This document shows positions 6,760 to 13,015 of a DNA stretch of 15,658 nt, piece by piece. The notes beneath the pieces were generated by a model. It was not told the origin of the DNA. It did no database searches and saw nothing but the letters and a program-made list of their open reading frames with translations. The stretch spans positions 1-15,658 of the forward strand of contig JAFACO010000180.1 of NCBI GenBank assembly GCA_023425485.1, given 5' to 3'. The stretch is from Bacillota bacterium (lineage in GTDB: Bacteria > Bacillota > Clostridia > Lachnospirales > Lachnospiraceae). Both the position numbers and the translations under genes were made by a program. The first letter of the stretch is position 1; the number at the start of each line of letters is the position of its first letter.

Positions 6760-8313
6760 TTATTTTTTTGTACTCCATTTGGAACAATCCCATACCTTAG
6801 TTGCCAAACCTTCATAAAAGTCTGGCTCATGACAGATTAAAAGGATACTTCCTTTATATGCTTTTAAAGCGCGTTTTAATTCATCTTTGGCATCCACATC
6901 TAAGTGGTTGGTGGGCTCGTCCAACAGCAGAATATTTGATTCACGATTAATTAATTTACATAACCGAACCTTTGCTTGCTCGCCACCACTTAGTACTCTA
7001 ACCTGACTTTCAATGTGCTTTGTTGTCAAACCACATTTCGCAAGTGCGGATCGTACTTCGTACTGTGTAAAGCCGGGAAACTCCTTCCAGATTTCTTCCA
7101 GGCAAGTCGTTGTGTTACCTGGAGCCATTTCCTGTTCAAAATAGCCAATGCTAAGGTAATCACCTAAGGTCACCTTACCGCTAAGAGAAGGGATTAAACC
7201 AAGAATACTCTTAAGTAAAGTTGTTTTTCCAATTCCATTGGCACCATAAAGGGCTATTTTATCACCACGTTCCATGGAAAGTGTGAGCGGAGTGGAAAGA
7301 GGTGAATCATAACCAATCACAAAGTCCTCTGTTTGGAAGATATATCTGCCTGCAGCGCGAGCCTCTTTAAAGTTGAACTCTGGCTTTGGCTTGTCCTTTG
7401 CAAGCTCAATTACATCCATTTTATCTAATTTCTTCTGCCTTGACATTGCCATATTTCTGGTAGAAACTCTAGCTTTATTACGTGCCACGAAGTCTTCCAG
7501 GTCTTCAATTTCTTTTTGCTGACGCTTATAAGCAGCCTCTAATTGAGTCTTCTTCATCTCATGAACTTCCAGGAACTTATCATAATCTCCAACATAACGA
7601 TTTAATTCTTGATTTTCCATATGATAGATAATATTAATAACGCTATTCAGGAAAGGAATATCGTGTGAGATAAGGATAAAAGCATTTTCGTAATCATTCA
7701 AATAACGTTTTAACCATTCAATATGTGAAACATCAAGGTAATTGGTAGGCTCATCTAGCAGCAGAATGTCAGGTTTTTCAAGTAACAGTTTACCAAGGAG
7801 TAGTTTCGTTCTTTGTCCACCGCTTAGTTCGTCAACATCTGTCTCGAGTCCTAACTCATCCAAGCCAAGAGCACGGGCAATTTCTTCAATCTTGCTATCA
7901 ATAATGTAGAAATCGTGTACGGTGAGAAGATCCTGAATTACACCAAGTTCCTCAATCATTTCTTCCAGTTCGTCGCCTTCAGCTTCACCCATTTTATCGC
8001 AAAGATAGTTCATTCGTTCTTCCATTTCAAATAAATGAGCAAAGGCTGACTGCAATACTGTCCTTAGAGTCATACCCTTCTCTAACACTGCATGCTGATC
8101 GAGGTATCCAGCACGGACATGTTTTGACCATTCTACCTTGCCTTCATCGGGCATTAGTCTATTTGTTACAATATTCATAAAGGTGGATTTTCCTTCACCA
8201 TTGGCACCAATTAAGCCGATGTGTTCACCTTTAAGAAGTCGAAAAGATACATCTTTAAAAATTGCACGATCACCAAAGCCGTGACTTAAATTTGTAACAT
8301 TTAATATACTCAT
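6760..8313 (-). CDS. ABC-F family ATPase, YkpA/YbiT-like translation factor
   Basis: This 517-residue soluble protein has two ATP-binding cassettes and no membrane segments. It belongs to the ABC-F family, whose members act on the ribosome at the tRNA exit/P-site region. NBD1: Walker A GANGEGKST (36-44), signature LSGGQ (163-167), Walker B ILLLDEPTNYLD (183-194), switch SHD (216-218). NBD2: Walker A GANGIGKTT (357-365), signature LSGGE (441-445), LLLDEPTNHLD (462-472). The interdomain P-site-tRNA linker (about 245-310) is basic and short, which fits housekeeping YkpA/YbiT-like members better than antibiotic-resistance ABC-Fs. NBD2 has CHE (494-496) where SHD is usual. AAGGAG lies 10 bp upstream of the start. 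The gene is transcribed alone on the minus strand. Confidence 0.93.
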   Translation of the reverse strand: MSILNVTNLSHGFGDRAIFKDVSFRLLKGEHIGLIGANGEGKSTFMNIVTNRLMPDEGKVEWSKHVRAGYLDQHAVLEKGMTLRTVLQSAFAHLFEMEERMNYLCDKMGEAEGDELEEMIEELGVIQDLLTVHDFYIIDSKIEEIARALGLDELGLETDVDELSGGQRTKLLLGKLLLEKPDILLLDEPTNYLDVSHIEWLKRYLNDYENAFILISHDIPFLNSVINIIYHMENQELNRYVGDYDKFLEVHEMKKTQLEAAYKRQQKEIEDLEDFVARNKARVSTRNMAMSRQKKLDKMDVIELAKDKPKPEFNFKEARAAGRYIFQTEDFVIGYDSPLSTPLTLSMERGDKIALYGANGIGKTTLLKSILGLIPSLSGKVTLGDYLSIGYFEQEMAPGNTTTCLEEIWKEFPGFTQYEVRSALAKCGLTTKHIESQVRVLSGGEQAKVRLCKLINRESNILLLDEPTNHLDVDAKDELKRALKAYKGSILLICHEPDFYEGLATKVWDCSKWSTKK

Positions 8314-8333
8314 TTCTATAAAACTCCTTATTA

Positions 8334-8349
8334 AGGGACTTATGTCCCT
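8334..8349 (-). other. Small leader hairpin just upstream of the ABC-F ribosome site
   Basis: AGGGAC (8334-8339) and GTCCCT (8344-8349) form a 6-bp stem with a 4-nt loop, only 4 nt from the AAGGAG site at 8324-8329. It would lie in the roughly 50-nt leader. It could affect ribosome access; no leader peptide is seen. Confidence 0.4.
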
Positions 8350-8371
8350 GATTTTTGCACTTTGATATATT

Positions 8372-8400
8372 ATTTTACACGATAACCCTGCAAATTACAA
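8372..8400 (-). promoter_or_regulatory. Probable promoter of the ABC-F gene
   Basis: Read on the minus strand: TTGTAA (8400-8395), a 17-bp spacer and TAAAAT (8377-8372). This gives a start near 8365 and a leader of about 50 nt. The spacer contains CCCTGCAA (8386-8393 on the plus strand), one arm of an inverted repeat with 8453-8460. Confidence 0.5.
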
Positions 8401-8409
8401 TTTAATATT

Positions 8410-8514
8410 ACAGTTTAGACATGCAAGTTTTTAATACAATATGTTAGAAAGCTTGCAGGGCGTTCTGCCAAAGCGAGATGTAGCAAAGTCAAATCGAGCT
8501 TATGGCTAAACTGT
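8410..8514. repeat. 105-bp folded island with imperfect terminal inverted repeats
   Basis: The outer arms are 8410-8422 (ACAGTTTAGACAT) and 8502-8514, complementary at 12 of 13 positions. Inside, TGCAAG/CTTGCA (8422-8427, 8452-8457), GGC/GCC (8459-8461, 8467-8469) and AAGC/GCTT (8471-8474, 8498-8501) can pair, giving a branched fold. Bases 8451-8510 are about 48% GC, against about 25% for 8521-8580. It could be a miniature transposable element, an interspersed repeat or a structured RNA. No transposase or tRNA-like motif is present. It occupies most of the 340-bp gap between the ABC-F and GtrA starts; the rest of that gap holds the two divergent promoters. Confidence 0.5.
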
Positions 8515-8584
8515 TACAATTCTTTACACTCATGCAATTAATTATATACGAAATGGTACATAATTTATTTTACCTAGAAGAGGA

Positions 8585-8613
8585 TTGTTTGATTTAAAAT
8601 AATGTGATAGAAT
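8585..8613 (+). promoter_or_regulatory. Probable promoter of the GtrA-like gene
   Basis: TTGTTT (8585-8590), a 17-bp spacer and TAGAAT (8608-8613). Transcription would begin near 8620, about 34 nt before the ATG at 8654. This argues against an in-frame GTG at 8621 as the start. Confidence 0.5.
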
Positions 8614-8653
8614 AGTCAGAGTGTCTTACATTAATTATTTACAGGAGATTTGT

Positions 8654-9100
8654 ATGATTCTGGATGAGAAAAAGAGCTTAGTTAAACGGATTTTGGACAA
8701 GCTCATTAATAGAGAAACGATTACTTATATGATTGCAGGTGGGTTGACGACTGCTGTTAATTTTATCAGTTATGAAAGTCTGTATCAAATCGGACTTCCT
8801 AATCTTACAGCCAATGCCTGGGCTTGGGTGATTGCTGTTACCTTTGCCTATATTGTTAACAAAATAAGTGTATTTCGTGCCAAGAGTTCAGGTATACTTG
8901 AGGAACTTCTAAATATAGCAAAATTCTTCGCTGCCAGACTAATCACTTTAGGCATTGAGCAGTCAGGAATGTATTACTTTGTAGAGAAATTAGGGCTTCA
9001 TAGACTTATGGTAAAAGCTTCTTTGGCAGTAATCGTTATAGTTTTAAATTATATTTTTAGTAAAGTATTCATTTTTGGTAAATTGCAAGATAAAAAATAG
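8654..9100 (+). CDS. GtrA-family membrane protein
   Basis: This 148-residue protein has four membrane helices (about 23-45, 52-70, 86-109, 118-140), which fits the GtrA/DPMS-like family. Characterised members help move polyprenyl-phosphate-linked sugars across the membrane or support glycosylation of wall polymers. The two family motifs are visible as an internal repeat: FAYIVNKISVF (64-74) and LNYIFSKVFIF (131-141). The short basic N-terminus precedes helix 1. The ATG at 8654 is chosen because AGGAG lies about 8 bp before it. No glycosyltransferase gene is adjacent, so the substrate and partner are unknown. A hairpin directly after the stop separates it from the methyltransferase gene. Confidence 0.87.
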   Translation: MILDEKKSLVKRILDKLINRETITYMIAGGLTTAVNFISYESLYQIGLPNLTANAWAWVIAVTFAYIVNKISVFRAKSSGILEELLNIAKFFAARLITLGIEQSGMYYFVEKLGLHRLMVKASLAVIVIVLNYIFSKVFIFGKLQDKK

Positions 9101-9105
9101 AAAAT

Positions 9106-9161
9106 AAGCTTAAGTGGTATAATTCTATGACAGGTATAGAAAAACTGCTTAAGCTTTCTTT
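9106..9161 (+). terminator. Hairpin between GtrA and methyltransferase genes, possible terminator/attenuator
   Basis: Outer arms AAGCTTAAGTGGT (9106-9118) and ACTGCTTAAGCTT (9144-9156) pair over 13 positions with two G-U wobbles. An inner stem TTCTAT/ATAGAA (9123-9128, 9136-9141) caps it. TCTTT (9157-9161) follows, a short and imperfect T-run, so termination may be partial. AAGGAGG for the next gene begins immediately after. Confidence 0.55.
9115..9123 (+). promoter_or_regulatory. Possible extended -10 promoter of the methyltransferase gene
   Basis: TGGTATAAT is a perfect extended -10 element. No good -35 lies 16-18 bp upstream (AAATAG-like). The start would be near 9130, giving a leader of about 45 nt. 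It sits inside the left half of the hairpin at 9106-9156, so transcripts from here would lack that hairpin's 5' arm. Confidence 0.4.
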
Positions 9162-9174
9162 AAGGAGGTTAGTG

Positions 9175-10377
9175 ATGGGACAAGCAATTGTTAAGTTAAA
9201 AAAAGGTGAAGGAAGATCCTTAAAAAGTGGTGGATTATGGATTTTCGACAATGAGATTGATCAGATTGTTGGGGATTTTGTGGATGGTGACCTTGTAAAT
9301 GTGCATGACTTTGATGATTTTTATCTAGGTTGTGGATTTATTAATACAAAATCGAAAATAACAGTTAGAATCATGAGTAGAAAGAAAGGTCAGGAAATTA
9401 ATCAGGAGTTTCTAAAAATGAGGGTTAAGACAGCTTGGGATTATAGAAAAACAACTGTGGATACCCAAAGTTGTAGAATTATTTTTGGTGAGGCGGATTT
9501 CCTTCCCGGACTCGTGGTTGATAAATTTTCTGATATCCTGGTGGTCCAATCCCTGGCTTTGGGGATAGACCGTATGAAAGAAACTATCCTTGATATTTTA
9601 AAGGAATTACTGAAGGAGGACGGCATATCCATTCGCGGTGTATACGAACGTAGTGATGCTAAGGTTCGTACCAATGAAGGTATGGAGCGTGTGAAAGGAT
9701 TCCTTGGAGAGCCTTTTGATACCAAGGTTGAAATTATTGAGAATAGAGTTAAGTATCTGGTCGATGTTGCAGAAGGTCAAAAGACAGGTTTCTTCTTGGA
9801 TCAGAAATATAATCGCGCAGCAATTGGAAAGCTATGTAAGGGTGCAAGGGTACTGGATTGCTTCACCCATACTGGTTCCTTTGCACTCAATGCTGGAATT
9901 TGTGGAGCAAGTGAGGTTATTGGTGTGGATGCCTCTGAACTTGGAGTTGTACAAGCTACCGAGAATGCAGCATTAAATGGTTTGTCAAATACAGTGCGTT
10001 TTATTGCAGCCGATGTATTTGATTTACTTCCTGAATATGAAAAAAATGGTGAGTTATTTGATGTCGTAATACTAGATCCTCCTGCCTTTACGAAATCAAA
10101 AAACTCTGTGAAAAATGCAATTAAAGGCTATCGTGAAATCAATCTTAGAGCAATGAAGCTTGTTAAGGACGGAGGGTATCTTGCTACCTGCTCCTGTTCA
10201 CATTTTATGACGCCGGAACTGTTTACCGAGACAATTGGACAAGCAGCCAAGAATGTAAAAAAGAGAATTCGCCAAGTAGAGTATAGAACGCAGGCTCCTG
10301 ATCATCCAATCCTTTGGGCTGCAGATGAATCCTATTATTTAAAATTCTTTATTTTTCAGGTAGTAAATGAGAAATAA
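9175..10377 (+). CDS. Class I SAM-dependent rRNA cytosine-C5 methyltransferase, RlmI-like
   Basis: This 400-residue protein has an N-terminal PUA-like RNA-binding domain (about 1-75, AIVKLKKGEGRSLKSGGLWI) and a C-terminal Rossmann methyltransferase. E. coli RlmI, the family reference, methylates C1962 of 23S rRNA. Visible motifs are the SAM-binding VLDCFTHTGSFAL (about 226-238), acidic D252 in GVDAS for the ribose, LDPPAFTKS (300-308), and a Cys pair at 339 and 341 in TCSCSH, one of which should be catalytic. The start is set by AAGGAGG (9162-9168), 6 bp before ATG 9175. An in-frame ATG at 9127 lies inside the upstream hairpin and lacks a ribosome site. folC follows 24 bp downstream and is probably cotranscribed. 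Confidence 0.9.
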   Translation: MGQAIVKLKKGEGRSLKSGGLWIFDNEIDQIVGDFVDGDLVNVHDFDDFYLGCGFINTKSKITVRIMSRKKGQEINQEFLKMRVKTAWDYRKTTVDTQSCRIIFGEADFLPGLVVDKFSDILVVQSLALGIDRMKETILDILKELLKEDGISIRGVYERSDAKVRTNEGMERVKGFLGEPFDTKVEIIENRVKYLVDVAEGQKTGFFLDQKYNRAAIGKLCKGARVLDCFTHTGSFALNAGICGASEVIGVDASELGVVQATENAALNGLSNTVRFIAADVFDLLPEYEKNGELFDVVILDPPAFTKSKNSVKNAIKGYREINLRAMKLVKDGGYLATCSCSHFMTPELFTETIGQAAKNVKKRIRQVEYRTQAPDHPILWAADESYYLKFFIFQVVNEK

Positions 10378-10401
10378 ATAGGTACGAAAGTGAGTTGAAT
10401 T

Positions 10402-11712
10402 ATGATGACTTATAAAGATGCCAGAGATTATATTGATGCTTCTGTTATGTATGGCAATGAACTTGGGTTGACGGCAATTATGGAACTACTTAGAAGATTA
10501 GATAATCCACAGGATAAACTTAAAGTAATACATGTTGCAGGTACGAACGGAAAAGGTTCAACCACAGCTTTTATCGCTTCAATGCTTGCTGCACAGGGGT
10601 ATAAAGTTGGGAGATACATATCTCCAGCAGTTTTTAATTACCTAGAGAGAGTGCAAATAACCACTAAAACAATGACTGGATTGACAACAGTACTAATGAG
10701 TGAAGACGGAGTTAGTGCGGCAATCGAACGGATTAAGCCTATTTGCGATCAAATGTTGCTGGAAGGACTAAAGCATCCAACAACTTTCGAGATTGAAACA
10801 GTAATGGCAATTCTATATCTTTATCAGGAACAGGTAGATTTTGCAATTATAGAAGTTGGTTTTGGTGGGAGACTGGATGCAACAAATGTATTTGCGAAAC
10901 CATTATGTTGTGTAATCACCTCCATTAGTCTTGATCATATGGAATTCCTGGGAGATACTTTGGATAAGATAGCAAAAGAAAAGGCTGGAATTATCAAAAG
11001 TGGAGTATCTGTAGTAACTGGAAATACCCATCAGGAAATTCTTAAGGTACTAGAGGAGACCTGTAGGGAAAAAGGAGCAGAGCTGGTTCTAACTTCTCCA
11101 TTAGAAATAGACAAGGTAAATTATTTATCAGAAAGAACGGCCTTTGAGTATCAGCAAGAGGAATATGCCATTCACATGTTAGGGGAATATCAGGTAAGTA
11201 ATGCTGCATTGGCTATTCAGACTGTATTACAGTTACGCAAGCTTGGTATATTTATAACGCAGGAAGCAATTAAGACAGGATTACTGGAAGCTCACTGGAG
11301 TGGGCGTTTTGAAATATTAAGAAAAGACCCCTTCTTCGTTATTGATGGTGCTCATAATGCTGATGCTGCTCTTCAGTTAAAGAATACAATGGAACGTTAT
11401 TTTAAAGATAGAAGACTTATTTTTATTCTGGGGGTATTAGCAGATAAGGATTATCACAGTATATTAAATCAGACGGCTTCTCTTGCTGATATAATTTATA
11501 CAATTACACCAAAGAATATTAGAGGATTAGCCTCTACACAACTTGCGATAGAGGCTAAGAAATATTGTAATGGTTTAGTTTTTGATGCTGAGAATGTTAA
11601 AAATGCGGTTGAATTAGCTTATCAAAATGCTAAAAAAGACGATGTTATCCTTGCCTTTGGTTCTCTTTCTTATTTGGGAGAGGTTAGGGAACAATTACTC
11701 TGTAGCAAATAG
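10402..11712 (+). CDS. folC: Folylpolyglutamate synthase / dihydrofolate synthase
   Basis: This 436-residue Mur-ligase-type enzyme adds glutamate to folates and, in bifunctional members, joins dihydropteroate to the first glutamate. The ATP-binding P-loop is GTNGKGST (47-54). The family stretches ISPAVFNYLERVQI (73-86), GFGGRLDATN (153-162, metal/ATP loop), SLDHMEFLG, KEKAGIIK and DGAHNADA (315-322, C-terminal domain) are all present in order. The start is ATG 10402 or the adjacent ATG 10405; the ribosome site is weak (GTGAG). Spacing from the methyltransferase stop is 24 bp with no terminator. The 3' end overlaps the convergent minus-strand gene by 18 bp. No other folate genes are nearby. 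Confidence 0.93.
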   Translation: MMTYKDARDYIDASVMYGNELGLTAIMELLRRLDNPQDKLKVIHVAGTNGKGSTTAFIASMLAAQGYKVGRYISPAVFNYLERVQITTKTMTGLTTVLMSEDGVSAAIERIKPICDQMLLEGLKHPTTFEIETVMAILYLYQEQVDFAIIEVGFGGRLDATNVFAKPLCCVITSISLDHMEFLGDTLDKIAKEKAGIIKSGVSVVTGNTHQEILKVLEETCREKGAELVLTSPLEIDKVNYLSERTAFEYQQEEYAIHMLGEYQVSNAALAIQTVLQLRKLGIFITQEAIKTGLLEAHWSGRFEILRKDPFFVIDGAHNADAALQLKNTMERYFKDRRLIFILGVLADKDYHSILNQTASLADIIYTITPKNIRGLASTQLAIEAKKYCNGLVFDAENVKNAVELAYQNAKKDDVILAFGSLSYLGEVREQLLCSK

Positions 11713-12723
11713 GGAATCAAAAGTGTTAATTACAGTACCACCATCAGCCACTAAGAAATAGGTATTTGTATTATCGTGCTCATTAAAAAACACATAATTT
11801 TCAGTAATATTAATCTGTTTGAAGGAACCTTTTTTAAGAAGCTTCTCCTTCCCTGTATCTAAATTCATACGATAGATACCTTTTCCTTTTTGGTCTGATA
11901 CCAAATAGTAGAGATACTTACCAGAATTGCTTATGTTATAAGCGGTACAATTATGTTTAACAAGTAGGGAAGGTTTAAAATCTTCCCTATTACTTATATA
12001 GATGTTATTGTTCTTGGTGGTATCAATATAATAAAGTTTGTCCTCTACAAAGATAGGGTAGAGATAAGAACCCTCTGATATTACCTGAGTTTTATATTTT
12101 TCCAAATCCTGAGAATATAGTTTGCGATCATTGGTGGTTCCGGTGAAAAAAAGAGTATTATCAGATACAGAAGTTGCAAAAGCAACCTTGTTTTGAAGCT
12201 TCATTTCCTCGGTTCCATCTATTTTATACCTGTATAGAGCAAGGCCTTGGTCAATTCTATATTGCTGGGAGTAGATATAATTACCTTGTAAAAGTAGATA
12301 GGCGCTTGGGTTACCCGTAAAAGCTTTAAGATCAGTTCCATTCTGCTTAATTCGATAAACACCAGAGTTTGAGAATGGTAAGGTGCCTTTCTTGTTATTT
12401 TCTTTTATATTATTAGCTAAAACATAGTAGATATAATTGGAATCCGCGTTAATGTAAACAGTTTTTTTATCATATAGTTTGCGAATGTTGGTTAAATTAT
12501 CGGACATTACATAAAGTTTACCATTATCATATGGATTGCTAAAGTAGATTTGTCCGTCTTTTTCACAGAATAAGCCACCATTATAAATATTTGCGGTCGT
12601 ATTACCAATTTCAGTATCTTTATTATAATAAGTGCGGTCTCGGTTATTGAAATAAAGGCTTGTGACGGCTATTATAGTGATTAAAGTCAGAGCAACTAGT
12701 ATTTTAGCAATCATTTTAAACAT
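11695..12723 (-). CDS. Membrane-anchored beta-propeller protein, DUF5050-like
   Basis: This 342-residue protein has a single N-terminal hydrophobic anchor (about 5-24) and the remainder outside the cell. The extracellular part is made of about seven repeats with a YIYY/LYYI aromatic strand followed by a turn and a GxYR or KLYxxD strand (for example QIYFSNPYDNGKLYVM, IYYVLANN, GVYRIKQNG, LYYIDTTKNNNIYI, YLYYLVSD). This is the pattern of DUF5050-type propellers common in clostridia. Function is not known; binding of cell-surface material is a guess. The ATG at 12723 follows GGAGGAA at 12736-12730. An in-frame TTG at 12858 is the -35 box and is rejected as start. The stop lies inside folC. Confidence 0.8.
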   Translation of the reverse strand: MFKMIAKILVALTLITIIAVTSLYFNNRDRTYYNKDTEIGNTTANIYNGGLFCEKDGQIYFSNPYDNGKLYVMSDNLTNIRKLYDKKTVYINADSNYIYYVLANNIKENNKKGTLPFSNSGVYRIKQNGTDLKAFTGNPSAYLLLQGNYIYSQQYRIDQGLALYRYKIDGTEEMKLQNKVAFATSVSDNTLFFTGTTNDRKLYSQDLEKYKTQVISEGSYLYPIFVEDKLYYIDTTKNNNIYISNREDFKPSLLVKHNCTAYNISNSGKYLYYLVSDQKGKGIYRMNLDTGKEKLLKKGSFKQINITENYVFFNEHDNTNTYFLVADGGTVINTFDSLFATE

Positions 12724-12747
12724 GAAGGATTCCTCCAAAATTATATT

Positions 12748-12781
12748 TATAACAGGAAATTCCTTTGAATTTCCTGTTATA
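12748..12781 (-). repeat. Perfect 15-bp leader hairpin of the propeller gene
   Basis: Arms 12748-12762 and 12767-12781 are perfectly complementary around a 4-nt loop. In the minus-strand transcript it lies between the promoter and the GGAGGAA site, 12 nt before the latter. A smaller hairpin AGCC/GGCT (12787-12790, 12795-12798) followed by five Ts in minus-strand sense lies just ahead of it. It may act as a 5' stabiliser or control ribosome access. Confidence 0.65.
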
Positions 12782-12829
12782 TAAAAAGCCCCTCGGCTAT
12801 AATAAATCTGTATTCCTGAATATGGGTCT

Positions 12830-12858
12830 ATTATATATCGACATAATAAATTATGCAA
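12830..12858 (-). promoter_or_regulatory. Promoter of the propeller gene
   Basis: Minus strand: TTGCAT (12858-12853), a 17-bp spacer and TATAAT (12835-12830). This is a near-ideal sigma-A promoter. The leader would be about 100 nt and contains two hairpins. It is divergent from the pheA promoter, with about 67 bp between the two -35 boxes. Confidence 0.75.
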
Positions 12859-12925
12859 TAATACGTTTGTAGGGTAAGGTTAACAGGAGCAGGATAGAAT
12901 TGAACTACCTATATTGGGAATTATA

Positions 12926-12954
12926 TTGCAAGTAAAAACGGTATTTAGTATAAT
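12926..12954 (+). promoter_or_regulatory. Promoter of pheA
   Basis: TTGCAA (12926-12931), a 17-bp spacer and TATAAT (12949-12954). Transcription would start near 12961, leaving a leader of about 55 nt. That is too short for a T-box or a trp/phe-type attenuator, and none is seen. Confidence 0.75.
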
Positions 12955-13015
12955 TAGTCAAAGGTTACGAAAAGAAAAGCCCTGTGGGTGAATCATTGCA
13001 GGAAGCTGGAAAGGC

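Noticed and set aside
6646..6840. Short plus-strand reading frame across the terminator
   Set aside because: It crosses the terminator loop and the 3' end of the ABC-F gene, and has no ribosome site or recognisable protein features.
6760..8313. ABC-F gene as the missing ATPase of the sugar importer
   Set aside because: It has two fused cassettes with a P-site-tRNA linker and lacks the C-terminal regulatory domain of MsmK/UgpC ATPases.
8410..8514. tRNA or tRNA-like gene in the folded island
   Set aside because: The branched fold lacks a T-arm motif (GTTCRANNC), an anticodon arm and a proper acceptor stem.
8621..8653. In-frame GTG at 8621 as start of the GtrA-like gene
   Set aside because: It coincides with the predicted transcription start and has no ribosome site; ATG 8654 has AGGAG at good spacing.
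9127..9174. In-frame ATG at 9127 as start of the RlmI-like gene
   Set aside because: It lies inside the hairpin, has no ribosome site, and the PUA domain starts at ATG 9175 behind AAGGAGG.
12724..12858. N-terminal extension of the propeller protein up to TTG 12858
   Set aside because: The TTG is part of the -35 box, the extension would translate the leader hairpins, and ATG 12723 has a GGAGGAA site and a proper membrane anchor.
12961..13015. T-box or peptide attenuator in the pheA leader
   Set aside because: The leader is only about 55 nt, with no T-box motif, no phenylalanine-rich leader peptide and no terminator hairpin.
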